From positions 152,665,105 to 152,729,104 of the forward strand of contig NC_134572.1 of NCBI RefSeq assembly GCF_050947875.1: a DNA stretch of 64,000 nt, in the 5' to 3' direction. The position numbers and the translations under genes are program-made. The notes below the pieces were generated by a model. The model made no database searches. It was not told where the DNA came from and was given only the letters and a program-made list of their open reading frames with translations. How positions within the stretch are numbered: position 1 is the first letter of the stretch; each line of letters starts with the position of its first letter. Below, piece after piece: positions 1 through 12,480 of this stretch. The DNA is from Dermacentor variabilis. Its lineage: Eukaryota; Arthropoda; Arachnida; Ixodida; Ixodidae.

Positions 1-86
1 ATCGAAATGCGGCCGCCCTGACCGGGATTCGATCCCGCGCCTTCGTGCTCAGCAGCCTAACACCATAGCCACTGAGCAACCACGGC
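1..86 (-). repeat. tRNA-derived SINE (Ruka-like), cut by window edge
   Basis: On the minus strand this is a tRNA-like head. A GGATCGAATCCC-type B box (plus strand GGGATTCGATCCC, 26-38) and an A-box-like GTTGCTCAGTGGCTATGG precede a GGCCGCATTTCGAT stretch. The same order is seen in the fuller copy at 43945-44182. Pol III-transcribed SINEs of this make-up (Ruka) are known from hard ticks. The 3' body is outside the window. It is not a functional tRNA gene, because the stems are imperfect and the SINE body follows. Confidence 0.75.
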
Positions 87-2487
87 GGGTGCGGCTAATA
101 AAAATATACAGTCAGGACGGGAAAGTATGGTGGAGATCTCTTACTTGGCTGCCCTATTGTTGCTCTAGTTCGGCAGTGCCGCACTTTCGTCCTCAGTTTC
201 ACGGCCCAGCGCGAACCGTGAGAACCTCGCTCTTCGATTTCACTTCGCGCAGGCAATGCAGGGCCAGTATGTGTTCGATTTCAAGTTCCATTGCTTCTAT
301 CACGCGACGCACCGTGAGGCAGATCGCAGCGATAGCGGCAGCGCGGCGGCGAGCGAGTCATGTCCGAACGGATCACGAAGGGGGAAAAAAGAAAATTTTA
401 CATAGTCGGCTAGTAAAGGGGGCCCTAAGAACCAGTTGACGGTTTTGTTGCGCTCGCTACTTAGGAAGTGCTAGCAGTGCATTCCTGGTGCGTGCATCGT
501 GCAAGCTCACGGTAGCAGACGACACAGCGCTGCGCTCTGCCAACTCATTTACGCTTGGGATACCGCCTGTCGGCTGAGAACGAAGAAGAATGGCATTAAT
601 AAATCACTTCAAGCATTTCACGAACGCCCGGCACCGCATGTTTATACTTTAGAACGTGGTGTATAACATTTAATTTATATGTCATGTTTAATTAGTCAGC
701 AGAAACATTCTGCGGTTCCTCGATTAGCTCGTCATATGATGATATACACTTCAGAGGCGGCACCCTCTGATTTTGGAGTTGCCCGTTTGGTGACGTAAGC
801 GGCGAAGTTAGCGGTTGGTTTTGCGAACCGTTATAAGATTCCGCCTGGCAGGAATGAAGCGTTTTAGAATGGGGCTTCGCGTTTGCGGATAGCGTCTTGC
901 GCTTGCAGCGCCACAACGGCGTCAAAAAAAAAAAAAAACAACTGTTATAAATATTACAATAAGATATGCCATTTTATAAAAGCAATTTTAACATTCGTGT
1001 TACCGCGTTTAATTAAGATTTAGAGGTTATTCTATTAGCATCGAGCAGTTGCGCTTAGTTTTGAGTAATCAAATTTACGTGCCTTCACCGCCTTCACCAG
1101 CCAAGTTAAGCCGTGTTAGGCCTACGAACCATGAAATCGACAATCGAATTCGGAATCAGCGGCGTCGAATATATCGATGTTCATATTACACGGTAGTTGA
1201 GAGAAAGCGACAATCGCAGCCAAGCTAGGCGAAGCTTGCGAACTTGACACGTTACCACTAATCGAGCCCAGTTTGGTGCTAGGTTGGAGCCGTCGCTTCG
1301 ACGGCTGCCGCCATGTTTGTTGACGCAAAGCCTTTGGGGCAGCGCTCGGAGCTCCCTCTAAATCAGTAGCTGGTCCTTTAAGCCCAAGAGCAGCCTACGC
1401 AACGCGGCTTGGGTACCCATAGCCTTGGGTCCCCAATTATAAAACTCTATAGTGAAATAGCGAGCGCGACGCAATACCCAAATGCAATTTGGATCTCGTG
1501 CATGCGCAGGGGCTTCGACGCTATTTCTTTGGGGCCTCAAACGGTCAAGGCCCCTAATCTAAAGCTCTCTATTGTCGCGGATACAGCTTAAGTCTACAAT
1601 GAAGCCCCGCCCACGCCCTCATAACCCCCAGCCACTGTTTCTCCGCGAGGCTGCAAATAGCTTGTACTTCAAGCTTTCCCTGCTACGTAAAAAATGCGGT
1701 AACCACAAACATAAAATTATAAGCGCGTTATTTTATACGTTTTCACTCGTCTATTATAGTGGAACGCTGAAAGCCTAATTCTTTATCGAACTGAAATGAA
1801 ACGCTTGCTTCACTGCAACTTTTTATCAAGTTTCACGAATTCAGTTGACAGTGAAATTTCACGAGTAAAACGGGCTTAGCACTGAAATGAACGGTACCGC
1901 GAACTTTTGAAGAGCGAAATTCTCAGAGTCCATGCGCTTCGTCCATGTCTGTTGCTTAACTTGTCTGTTGCTTAAAAGGTTTTCATTCAACCATATTGCA
2001 TTTTCCGATGAAGTTTAATCACCTACAATGCATAACCAAACGAAGAAAATCTGGAACAGAGGACAAATTGTTCCAAAGCGAGCGCGAATTTTGTCGTATG
2101 TCCTCCAACTTTAGCGGCCCGCTGATGCTTTATACGTTTCATATAACTGTACATGCAATAAAAAGTTTTCATAATTAAACAAAACATGTTTCTGCGTAAT
2201 AATAAAGCTAAAACAGCTTTTTACGTGCTGCTTTAGTAGAGAATGAATCATTGTGACAGACGGAACAGTGCTTGCCAGGCTCTCCGAGAACGATGCTAAT
2301 CCGAAGTGACAATATACCGGCATTCCCATGCATACCACAGCGCAGCAGCGCCAGATTTCCTTCTAGGTAATATAGTGGGAAACTCTATGATTGTTTGTGC
2401 TCTCCCTCCCGTTCTCAGAAATTTGCGGATGGCCCACTTTGTGTCATAACAGCCAAACCGATCTGAAAGCGAGCTGTTTGTGCGATC
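87..2487. other. Unassigned AT-rich region, no supported gene
   Basis: Open frames here are short, overlap on both strands and resemble no family I know. An A run of about 15 lies near 926-940. I see no splice-bounded coding exon, RNA gene or tandem array. It may hold old degraded repeats. Confidence 0.5.
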
Positions 2488-2530
2488 GCACAGACGAGTG
2501 TTTGACTTCCGAAACCGAAACACTGAGCAG

Positions 2531-3437
2531 GGGCGCGATCGGAGATATTTTGTTCGATACGCGTTCTGTTCAGTTGCTGCAACGTCACAGAGTTGCAGTA
2601 TGCAAAATTTGTGACAGCGGGGCGGAGAGAGCAGCCAATCAGGAAGCGGTGACCTCCCCGGAAGTTTACTTGCGTCGTTTGTCGTCTGCTTGCAAACAGT
2701 GTACTACAAAACCAAATGTTTCTCGTCTTCCAAGTGAATTAAATCTTTATCTAAAGAAATGTATTTTTTGCTTCTCAAGCCCAAACACGTTTTCAAATGG
2801 TAGTACGTGTGACTACTGCAATTTATAACTATTAGGTTCTTTGCGTCGTCCCTAGGTGGTGTCGCGCACAGCGAGAAGGAAAAAGAAAAAAAAACGACGG
2901 GAAGAGTGGCGCACTTTTCAAGAGGCAGCGACAACATCCCAGTGGCTCGCTGGCACCGATGATCTTGTCGATTTCTCTGTACAACCAACGAATTACTTGT
3001 TTCGAGAAACGAAAACGACGCCGGAATTCACTTTCTGCCATCTCTTCAAACGCGTTTCGCACCGCCACCCGCTCTCCTCCTTCCTCTAGAAAAGCCAGCG
3101 CAACAACCTAAGTTTCCAACGGAAGCGCCATTTTCTAGAATTAAACTACGAATTGGATTAAAACCTGCCATATCGCAGCCGAAAAGGCCGCCTGTTGGAT
3201 CCAATCCAATCCACCAGACGCGCCATGCGAAGCCGTATGATCGCTCCAAACTTCTCAACTCCCGTCGCGTTCGGACGAAATGCTCGGTGGGCGGATGATT
3301 GACAGGAGCGTGTCGTCATTTTGACGTCACCAAAAACGGGGCGGCGCCCCGCGGCTGGCGACGTCGGCGCGGAGTAGGCCAATCGCGCGCGCCGGTAACC
3401 GAACGAACGCGCCGAACAACCATCTCCGATCGCACCC
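2531..3437 (-). mobile_element. Harbinger-like DNA transposon, internally deleted
   Basis: Imperfect terminal inverted repeats of about 33 bp occupy 2531-2566 and 3405-3437; both read GGG(C/T)GCGATCGGAGAT inward. They are flanked by the trinucleotide CAG at 2528-2530 and 3438-3440, matching the 3-bp duplications of PIF/Harbinger elements. The interior is only 0.9 kb and holds a transposase N-terminal remnant. The paralogous repeat at 53212-53540 lacks the element. Confidence 0.65.
2832..3068 (-). pseudogene. Harbinger (HARBI1-type) transposase N-terminal remnant
   Basis: The first 45 or so residues on the minus strand (ATG at 3068) include FRRRFRFSKQVIRWL, close to the N-terminal segment before the DDE nuclease in HARBI1-like transposases. 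After about residue 45 the similarity ends, and the DDE catalytic core (normally about 350 residues in all) is absent. The fragment lies inside the inverted-repeat element 2531-3437, which supports the assignment. It is a non-autonomous relic. Confidence 0.45.
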
Positions 3438-3811
3438 CAGAAGAGCGGAACACTGCATGCCCTGTGGTTGGAAACGTACAAGCTTAGACGGCGTTATAGA
3501 TGTATCGTAACAGTTGGCGTTATTTATTTTTTGCAAATTTATAATAATTTCAATTGTTCTTTGAGATCGTTTTAGTTCATAAATGCGGACAGTTTTGCAC
3601 ATGTTTAAATTTCGCGCTCTAGGCACGCTGTTCGATTGTAGCGTTGCCATGCTGGCGTCATTGCAAAAGCGTCCCGGTTTGTCTAATTTTTTGCTATACG
3701 GTCGATACACTGCCGAATTCCAGTACAGGATTATCACCATCATGATCACCGCCACTATCATCACCATGGAGGAAGGAAATAATAGGAGGGAACAGCGCGC
3801 GTATAAATCCA

Positions 3812-4010
3812 CAAAAATCCCTCACGTGACCTGATCCTAGGTTCCTAGGGACAGGATCGTTTAGGCATAGAGTTTCCTACAATAATTACTAGAGGGAACT
3901 CTGGCGCTGCAGTTGTTGTACCACCATGGGGATGATGGGAAGTACATGGATTTGTCTGATCTTCGTGCTTGTGGATTCAGACGTTCTTGTGGCTTTGTAT
4001 ATTACGCTAT
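3812..4010 (+). repeat. Abundant-type dispersed repeat
   Basis: 3858-4010 matches the reverse complement of 15025-15182. Shared landmarks are CATAGAGTTTC.TACAATAATT, ACTAGAG.GAACTCTGGCGCT and ATGGATTTG.CT. The 46 bases just before it (3812-3858) match the reverse complement of 43312-43358. Two copies in one window in opposite orientation suggest a frequent genomic repeat. No terminal structure or ORF is evident. Confidence 0.6.
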
Positions 4011-4158
4011 ATAAATCTTATTGGCGTAAGTTTCAGCGCAATGTGTACTCTTCGAAGTGCAGAGGACGCCGCGAACACGCGCAATTGCTATTAATTGCAA
4101 CGATTGAGCTTGTCCAGGTGGACAAAACGAAACGCGCCAAGCGTTACAAGGCACTGGC

Positions 4159-4159
<1 letters not shown>

Positions 4160-4223
<64 letters not shown>
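4160..4223. repeat. (TTGA)n microsatellite, LINE 3' tail
   Basis: About 16 tandem TTGA/ATTG units. It abuts the 3' end of the minus-strand LINE 4161-5687 and is read as that element's 3' tail, since I-like LINEs end in short tandem repeats rather than plain poly(A). Confidence 0.9.
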
Positions 4224-5687
4224 GTAACCTTTATTTTACAGTCCTGCAGAACGCGTATTAGCACGTCGCGGGCCGCTCCCAAGTCGGGACCGACAGGCCT
4301 AGCCTGCCAGCCGCATCGTGGGCCTGCTGGACAGCCCAACGTTGCTCAGCCAGGAGTGGGTTGCGGAGGGCCGCCTACCACCTAGCTGAGCTGAGGTCAG
4401 GGCTTGCTATAGAGATACATCCCCATAGCATGTGCGAAAGTGTTGATCCATCCCCGCAAGCAGGGCACGCGTCATCAGTGTAAATCTCCGGATATATCGC
4501 ATGTAACGTGAACAGGTTGGGATAGGTTTGTGTCTGCAACAGTCTGAATGTCAGTGCCTGAGGCCTAGTGAGCTTGGCGTGAGGAGGAGGGTATTGTAGC
4601 CGCGATAGATAGAAGTGTTTAAGAAGTTCATTATAAGTGGCAGGCGCGTCCCTACCATGCATAACTCTCTCTTCGGCCGTTACAGCGCCAGCGCGGTCAG
4701 TCAGTGCGCGCGCGGCAGCGTGGGCAGTCTCATTGAGGTTCGTGGGGACACCCGCCATGTGCCCAACGTGGGCTAGGAACCAAGTAAGCAAGTGATACTT
4801 GATTCTATCCGGACCTGCCTTACGAAGCAGCCCAAAGGCCTGTTCTGAGATCACTCCACACTGAAATGCCCTAATGGCCAACCGTGAGTCACTGTAGATG
4901 ACGTCGCTGCTGTCATCAAGCATCGCCAAGGCAATGGTCACCTGCTCGGCTATCGCCGGATCTCCGGTTCGTACAGATGCACAGTTCGTGAGTCGCTGTT
5001 TGGAATCCACCACTACTGCAGAAAAGGAGCATCCCTTCCGATATGCGGCCGCGTCAACAAAGCAGGCTCTACGCCCCTCTGTCCGGATCTGTTTGAGTAT
5101 GGTTGAAGCTCTTGCTTTCCTTCTACCCTTGTTATATTCAGGGTGTACATTTCTTGGTATCGGCGATACGGAGATCAAATCTCGTATGTCCCGTGGTGAC
5201 TGGCATTTTCTTGGTGCTTCTGCAGATGGTGGGTAGCCGAGCTCTTGTAATATCCTCCTACCGGCGGCGGTCGTGGAGAGTCTGGCAAGTTGCGTTCTTT
5301 CCTGAGCCTTTGCAATCTCCTCCAGAGAGTTATGCACACCTAGCTGGAGGAGGCGATTGGTGTTGGTGAAGATCGGTATACCCAGGGCTCGCTTAGTTAT
5401 TTTCCTGAGCAACGTGTTGAGTTTGTTCCTCACTGCTCTTTGCCATCTGTGCATAGCCGCCACGTAGGCAAAGTGGCAAAGCACAAAGGCGTTAATCAAC
5501 CGTAACAGATTGTCTTCTTTAAGGCCATGATGGCGGTTAGCCACCCTTCGGATGAGACGTACTGCGTTGTCCGTCTTGGTCGTGAGCTTGATTATCGTTT
5601 GCGCGTTAGAGCCAGTAGATTCGACTACCATGCCGAGTATTCTTATTGCGTCGACCCTAGGAATCTTGTCTCCCTTGCCCTGGCACT
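4161..5687 (-). mobile_element. 5'-truncated I/R1-like LINE with RNase H
   Basis: A minus-strand non-LTR retrotransposon 3' half with a (TTGA)n tail on the left. GGCACTGGCAT occurs at 4150-4160 and again at 5688-5698, an 11-bp target-site duplication that bounds the insertion. Only the end of RT, RNase H and the terminal zinc motif remain, so the 5' part was lost at integration as is usual for LINEs. The right boundary is slightly uncertain because GGCACT is locally repeated at 5682-5690. Confidence 0.8.
4375..5687 (-). pseudogene. LINE ORF2 C-terminus: RT thumb, RNase H, CCHC
   Basis: The frame is open from the truncation point to a stop at 4375. It reads IPRVDAIRILG, the conserved segment just after the RT core of I/R1-type ORF2, then a thumb-like region, then RNase H motifs: FVDAA (first Asp), YSDSRLA (Asp) and NETAHAAAR in place of the usual NERAD. 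A terminal CPACGDGSTLSHMLWGC gives a C-x2-C-x7-H-x4-C motif like the one in the full-length element at 30153-33689. Endonuclease and RT palm (YADD) are absent, so it cannot retrotranspose by itself. The open frame running right of 5687 is flanking sequence and not element. Confidence 0.75.
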
Positions 5688-5785
5688 GGCACTGGCATGC
5701 TCGCGATAAATTCATAAGGGCGTCTCGTTCGCTTTTCGATGCATGCGTCCGTGGCTTAATCTCAACATGATTTTTTGAAAAGCTA

Positions 5786-6483
5786 ACAGCGCTTGAATGC
5801 GAAACGACAGGTGTGTATGCCGAAGATCTGCGTAGTATCAAACACAAACTGGAGCTTTATGATGAGAACCGTTATCGCGGAGCGCAAGTTAGAGCAAGGG
5901 TAGACGCAATGGCTATAGATGGATGTCCAACAAAACGCGCACTTGGACTTAAAAAAAAGTCGCTCGCGGCGGAACCATATAGATGTTATTGAAGATAATA
6001 GGACAGTAATGACAGACAATGACAGCATAGGACGTGCGTTTGCTCGACATTAAGAAGCGCTTTTTGCTTCTAGACCTGTGAATGCATTGAGCTTTAAAGA
6101 AGAATTTCTTGAGAGAATGCCACGGCTGCTAGATGACACCAGAACAGAGTTGGAATCACCCATACCACAAACGGAAGTTCTTTTTAATGAAGCTTACGAA
6201 CTAGATGTCCTGCCCCGGTCATTTGGGGAAGCACATACTGTATTAATACCAAAGACAGAAGAGACAGAAAGTTTAAATTTGGTTTCCTCATACCGCCAAA
6301 TATAACTAACTAATTGCGATTATAAAATCTTGATGAAAGTGCTAGCAAGGCGGCCACAGAAAGTAATTAAGGAATCGGTTGGTCCTCACCAAACATGTGG
6401 CATTATGGGGTGGTCGATTGTGACTAACTTACATAAGATGCGGTGCGTGTTTGAGTGTTGCGACATTGTGCAAGCAGGGGTAG
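5786..6483 (+). mobile_element. Tx1/L1-like LINE, left half (interrupted)
   Basis: Plus-strand degenerate ORF2. 5790-5950 encodes LELYDENRYRGAQVRAR, and 6078-6305 encodes the linker and RT start with EAYELDVLP, AHTVLIPKTEE and a SSYRQI in place of SYRPI. Frame changes and stops break it. At 6483 the LTR element 6484-13182 begins, and the LINE resumes in the same frame at 13183. The 5' end is lost somewhere near 5786, next to the LINE at 4161-5687. Confidence 0.75.
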
Positions 6484-7185
6484 TGTTGTAATCGCACCGC
6501 TGGTACGAGTTGTTGGGAACTCGGCGCTGACGCCCGTTGTTGCACCTGGGTCGCAAGCCCCAAGGGTAGCGTTGGCCTAGCGGCCTGGGGTACAACTGGA
6601 AGCATCCGAAGGTCCCGGCAAAGCATGAGTCGACTGGTAACAACAAAACAACTTGTTTATTCTAACATCGCAAAGAGTTGGCGGTCAGGTTGACCGAAGT
6701 AGAGAGACGGGAGTGCACGTTACTCAACAGAAGAAATCGGAGCCTCTTTTGGCGTCCGGGGGCAGCTGCTTTTATACTCTCGCAGTTGAGGGCAAGAAGA
6801 AACCCCTCTATAGACGAGCACGTGACTGTGCCGCTCGGGCACAATGGGATAAGGTGGCTCATACGTCGTGTCGGCGCCGCTGGGGCACAATGGGAAGAGA
6901 AGGTGGACGCATCCGTCGTGTCGGCGCCTGTCAGACCCCCTCGCTTCACAGTTGTTGGGAGCTCCTCTCCCCGGCTGCCGCGCTTCGACAAGCGTGGGCA
7001 CCAACATGCACATACACACACACACGCACATGAAGACACGTGGCATTGGAACATGCCTGGACGCGCTTGGCGGGGAGGCGTAGCGGCGGCGCCGAACGGG
7101 CCAAAATGTCTGCCGCTTTGAACGAAGACCCGGCGTCCGTTGCATCCGCGCCGGCTTTACCGCGCGTCGTAGGCGAAACGTAACA
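6484..7185 (-). repeat. 3' LTR of gypsy copy 1
   Basis: A 702-bp LTR in TG...CA form. On the minus strand a TATAAAA box lies at 6770-6776 and an AATAAA poly(A) signal at 6656-6661, giving the order U3-R-U5 from right to left. A short (CA)n run lies in U3 near 7012-7026. A GC-rich purine stretch inside its right edge (7186-7205, complement GGCGGGGCGGTC) is the only candidate polypurine tract, and a weak one. Confidence 0.9.
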
Positions 7186-7671
7186 GACCGCCCCGCCGGG
7201 GGAAGGAGATCCCGATGGTCAGGGGACTGCATCCGCTGTCCGGAGGGATGTCGCTCGATGATGCTCATCACCGAAGTCGGGCGTCTCTCGACGTTTCTTG
7301 AGCGCAGCGCACAGAGAAGGCCTCGTTCTCTCGTTCAGGTTCGCACAGGACGCTGCAAAGTGACTTCGGGAGAGTGCACATTTTTGTTCTCGTTCCCGGC
7401 AAGCGTTAGAACTACGCTGAAACTCAACCGCTCAGTCAGCAAGCACGGCACAACCCTCACTAAGCCCTGCCAGGCTCTTTCCCCTTCTATACCACTGCCT
7501 AGTTCCTTACAGTAGTCTAGCAGCACTCAGAACGCGTCCACAAATTGGAAAATTGCACTAGAAAGCATGTCATCACTTTGAAACACTAAACAAAAGCAAT
7601 ATGTTAAAAATCCTGCCTCAGGAAGAAAAACATCAGTAACAAACAATTTTGAGGCTGATTCCTACGTTAGG

Positions 7672-10600
7672 GCTTCGACTTAAGCCATCGGCTTTACCGT
7701 TGAGACTCCCCTTTTTGTAACGCACCTCAAAGGAATATTGTTGCAAAGCGAGGCTCCAGCGCAGGAGGCGGCCATTTTTGGGAGAGATGGTCTGCAGCCA
7801 TTGGAGAGGGCAGTGATCCGTCTCAATGATAAACCCTGAGCCGGCTAGATAGCATGACAATTTCTGAACGGCCCACACGAGACACGCACACTCTTTCTCG
7901 GTGGCACTGTACGCCTGCTCACGACTGGTCAGCTTACGACTAGCATACAGGACGGGGTGTTCTACTTCTCCATTTTCCCGTTGGCACAGTACAACGCCCA
8001 TGCCTCGCTCACTAGCATCGCACTGAACTACGAACCCCTTTGTGTAGTCTGGCGATCGTAGCACAGGCTGGCTTGTTAGGGCGCTCTTTAGGGCGCTAAA
8101 AGCTCTTTCCTTTGTCTCGTCCCAGACGACTGTTTGCGGCTCTGTCTTTCTTAGAGCATCCGTCAGGGGAGCCGCGATATCAGAGTACCTGGGGATGTAC
8201 CTCTGATAGTAGCCGGCGACACCTAAGAACGACCGAATATCGGTCTTCGTGCGCGGTTGCGGGAAGTCTCGCACAGCGGCCACCTTTATTTCAGAGGGGC
8301 GGCGACGACCCTGACCAATCACGTGACCGAGGTAGACAACCTCGGCCTGTGCTAACTGGCACTTGGGAGCCTTGACTGTCAAGCCCACTTCGCGCAGGCG
8401 GGTTAGCACTGCCCGCAAGTGTGCCATATGCTCAGACCAGGATGTGGAGAATATCGCCACGTCGTCTAGATACGGTAAAGCGAATTCTTGCTATCCCCGC
8501 AACACTTTATCCATGAGGCTTGAAAAGCAGTATGGCGCGTTCTTCAAACCAAAACTCAACACTTTAGGACGGAATGTTCCCATTGGTGAAATGAACGCCG
8601 CATACCTACTAGCCTCTTCTGTAAGTGGAACCTGCCAATAACCCCTGACAAGATCTAGGGTGGAAATAAACTGAGCGCTACTAACTTTCTCAAGGCGCTC
8701 CTCGATGTTAGGGATCGGATAAATTTGATCCTTAGTGATGGAATTAAGCCTGCGGTAGTCGACGCAAGGACGAGGTTCCTTGCCCGGTACCTCAACTAAA
8801 ATCAAAGGGGAGGTATAATCACTCTCACCTGCCTCAATAACACCGAGCTGTAGCATTTTCTTTACCTCAGCCTCCATAATATCGCTCTGGCGGGGTGACA
8901 CCCGATACGCCTTGGATCGTACTGGCTCTGGGGAGGTAAGTTCTATATCATGAGTAAGGACAGAAGTCCTACCAGGCCTCTCAGAGAACAGACCTTGAAA
9001 CTCTTGTAAGAGCTAGTGTAGTTCGGTTTTCTGCTCAGGCGACAGCGATGCTCCACTGACTAAGTCACTAATGACCTGATCGGTGTCTTTCCTGTTCGTC
9101 ACTGAGCCTAGTCCCGGAAGCTCGACCGGAAGCTCTTCAGGAACGTTTACCATCATGCACACCACTGCTTCCCTTTGTCTATAAGGTTTGAGCAGATTAC
9201 AGTGGTAAACTTGCTGTGCTTTCCGCTTTCCTGGCAGACTCACCACGTAGTTGACGTCTGACAGTTTTTGAACAATCCGTGCTGGGCCCTCCCACTGCAC
9301 GTCTAGTTTGTTGTTTAGCGATGTGCGCAATATCATGACCTCATCGCCCACCTCAAAACGACGGGCCCTGGCGGTCCGATCATAATAAACCTTGGCCCTC
9401 TGCTGGGCTTTTGCCATTGCTTCACCTGACAACTCCTGTGCCCTTCTTAAGCGTTCGAGGAGCTTAAGCACATACTCCACCACGACTGGGTCGTCGCCCC
9501 TGCCTTCCCACGATTCTCGAAGCATGCGAAGCGGAGACCGAAGCGAGCGACCGTACACCAGCTCAGCTGGCGAAAACCCCGTAGCCGCATGCGGCGCGGT
9601 CCGTAATGCAAACATCACCCCAGGCAGACACAGCTCCCAGTCAGTTTGATGTTCAAAACACAATGCTCTCAACACGCGCTTCATGACGGAGTGGAGCTTC
9701 TCAACGGAATTCGACTGTGGGTGGTACACTGAGCTGTGTAACAGCTTTACCCCACACCTTTCGAGAAAAGTTGTCGTCAAAGCGCTAGTAAACACTGTGC
9801 CCTGATCTGATTGAATTTCCGCAGGAAAACCAACTCGCGCAAATATGGACAGTAGTGCATTGACTATCTCAACTGAGCTGAGTTCTTTAAGCGGCACTGC
9901 TTCAGGGAACTTTGTCGCGGGGCAGATCACAGTCAAAATGTGTCTGTACCCCGTGGCTGTTACCGGCAGAGGTCCCACTGTATCAATAACGAGCCGTCTA
10001 AAAGGCTCCGTAATGATAGGTACCAATCTCAACGGCGCCCTCGATTTGTCCCCTGGTTTGCCCACCCGCTGACAGGTGTCACATGTCCTCACGAAATGGT
10101 CTGCGTCCCGAAAACACCCTGGCCAATAGTACTCTTGCAAGAGACGGTCCTTAGTTTTCTTAACTCCTAGGTGTCCGGACCACGAACCCCCGTGCGACAA
10201 GCGCAACAGATCCTGACGATAGCATTGAGGCACGATCAGCTGATCGAACTCCACTCCTCTGCGGTCTAGATACTTCCGGTACAGGACTCCACCTCTTTCC
10301 ACAAAGCGAGCATTTTTCTTGGCGATACCTTCCTTGATAATGCAGCGTATGTTTTCTAGGCTGCCATCCTTCTTTTGCTCGGCTATCAAAGCCGACCGGC
10401 TGACTTTTAGCAACCTATTAAGTCCGTCTGACGTAGGCGCGATGAGCAAATTTGCAGATAGCTCTTCTAACTTTCCCTTATCGGGCATTTCCTCTCCAGT
10501 ATCTGGCGCCTTCAACGCTACAGGCTCAATTTTATTCAGTTCGGGCGTGCTCTGAATATCAGCTTGCTGCGCCTCTGACCCTTTTTCGTTGTTTGATAAC

Positions 10601-12165
10601 GTCGGCCCCGCAACTACCGCCTTTGCAGCGAGCTCCCGAACCTTCGATCTGGTTAAGGCCTGAACACTAGCTTCACCAAACAAAAGCCCCTTCTCGCGCA
10701 GGAGGTGATCGGACCTGTTTGAAAATAGGTACGGGTACTGAGGGGGCAGCATAGATGACACTGCGGCCTCCGTTTCAAGTGCTCCGAAAGGTCCTTCAAT
10801 AAGCGCTTTTGCTACGGGCAGACACACGCTATGAGCTTCTACGGCTTGCTTGATCCATGCGCACTCGCCTGTGAACATATCGGGTTCTACGTAGGAGGGG
10901 TGAACTACATCCATCGTAGCTGCGGAATCGCGAAGCACTCGGCACTCTTTCCCGTTCACGAGGAGGTCTCGCATGTAAGGCTCGAGAAGCTTCATGTTCT
11001 CGTCAGTGCTGCATAATGACAAAAACACAACTTTTGGTGTTGTTTCCGGACACTGCGCCGAAAAGTGACCCGTCTTCTGGCACGTATAACAAACGCGCGC
11101 TTGCCTCGTCTCGAACCGCTTTCTGCGTTCGGCTTCGGCTGCCGCCGTCTCCTTAGGTTCGGTCGCACTGCTTTCACTCGCATCCGCACTACGTGTGTTC
11201 CCCATTGCTCTCATGGGTGTGAACTTTGGCCTCTCAAACTTGGAGCCAAATTAACCCTTTTGACCGTCCTTAGCTCCGCGAGCCCGACGCGTCACAAACT
11301 CCTCGGCTAGCTCAGCGGCTTTAGCCACCGTACAAACGTCTGGCCTATCCAAGACCCAGTACCGCACGTTCTCAGGTAACCGACTATAAAACTGTTCCAG
11401 CCCGAAGCACTGCAGAACTTTATCGTGGTCACCAAACGCTTTCTCTTCTTTGAGCCACTCCTGCATGTTTGACATAAGCCTGTACGCAAACTCTGTGTGT
11501 GACTCACTTCTGCTTTTCTCATTTTCCCGAAACTTCCGACGGAACGCCTCCGCTGACAGCCTGTACTTCTTTAGCAGACTCGATTTCACTTTGTCGAAAT
11601 CCTCTGCCTCCTCTCTATTCAAGCGAGCGACTACGTCGGCCGCCTCGCCGGGTAACAAAGTGAGCAAGCGCTGTGGCCACGTTTCCCGAGAGAACCCCTG
11701 CTTGTCGCACGTTCGCTCAAAGTTAACCAGGAACAAACCAATGTCCTCTCCAAGCTTAAACGGCCGCATCAGGTCAGTCATTTTGAGCAATACTCGTTCT
11801 CCTGCACCGTGTGCCTGACTTCCATTACGAGCGCGTTCCATCTCTATCTCGAGACGCTTCATTTCCAAAGCGTGTTGACGCTCTTCTTTTTCTTTCTCTT
11901 CTTTACGTTCACGCTCTTCTTTCTCTTTCTGTTCTTTAAGTTCGCGCTCCTGTTTCTCTTTTTGCTCTTTAAGTTCGCGCTCCTGTCTTTTTGCAGTCTC
12001 CCTCTCCTCAATGGTTTCAAGGCATTCCGACAGCTCGTCATCCTCAGCTTCTAACTCAAGAATAGCCCTCAGCAGTTCTGGTTTTCTGAGTTTGTCTGAG
12101 ACATCCAGACCCAACTCTCTTGCAAGCTCCAGCAATTTCGGTTTGCGCAACGACTTCAAATCCAT
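7672..12165 (-). pseudogene. Gag-Pol polyprotein, gypsy copy 1 (three stops)
   Basis: Colinear with the intact 1503-residue frame of copy 2: gag with SCAN-like region, CCHC knuckle, protease DSA, integrase, RT, RNase H. Three in-frame stops break it, at 11251-11253 (after gag), 9013-9015 (between integrase and RT) and 8491-8493 (just before the RT YLDD block). A one-base deletion near 7671 removes the normal stop and extends the end to 7633. Against copy 2, two of the stops are CAG to TAG and one is GAA to TAA. Catalytic motifs are otherwise kept, which fits recent inactivation. Confidence 0.88.
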
Positions 12166-12480
12166 GGCTACTCTGAATGCTGCTTTCTCTACTGCCTATT
12201 ATTGTCTTGCCGCAAACTAACCCGGCAGTAACGACAACCACAATTACCAGCTCTGTTTCTGACACTAACAAAAGCCTGGCAAAACTCAGAAGAAGAAAGT
12301 CCCGCACTCACCAAACCTCGCAGCCAAGAATTCAGCGCAGTCGTTCCGCTGCAGGCAACCAGTCATCACACAGGGCTCGTTGCACTGCTCCCGGATGGTC
12401 GTTGAGCTGCTCAGCAGACAGTCAACTGCATATCTTCGCTGCTGGCCTTCGTTGTCGCGATCTCACCGCTGGCAGACAGT

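Larger units (their letters stand above)
2488..3725 (+). repeat. Dispersed repeat, copy 1 (split by DNA transposon)
   Basis: 2488-2530 joined to 3438-3725 aligns with 53212-53540, with scattered substitutions and small indels. Shared landmarks are ACCGAAAC.CTGAG, the CATG.CCTGTGGT segment, TAGACGGCGTTAT.GATGTAT and TTTAAATTTCGCGC. The 53-kb copy has no insert between the two blocks, so the intervening 2531-3437 segment was inserted here later. No coding function is visible. Confidence 0.65.

Noticed and set aside
2391..2828. 145-codon plus-strand ORF
   Set aside because: It crosses a repeat border and the transposon TIR; no family resemblance.
3080..3400. GC-rich stretch resembling a CpG-island promoter
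   Set aside because: It lies wholly inside the Harbinger-like element; no adjacent gene.
7186..7632. Possible env gene between RNase H and the 3' LTR of the gypsy copies
   Set aside because: Under 500 bp in copies 1 and 2, no open frame with signal peptide or membrane segment; these look like plain retrotransposons and not retroviruses.
8491..11253. All copy 1 stops as a hypermutation (deaminase) signature
   Set aside because: Only two of three are C-to-T in coding sense; the third is G-to-T. Too few to support editing.
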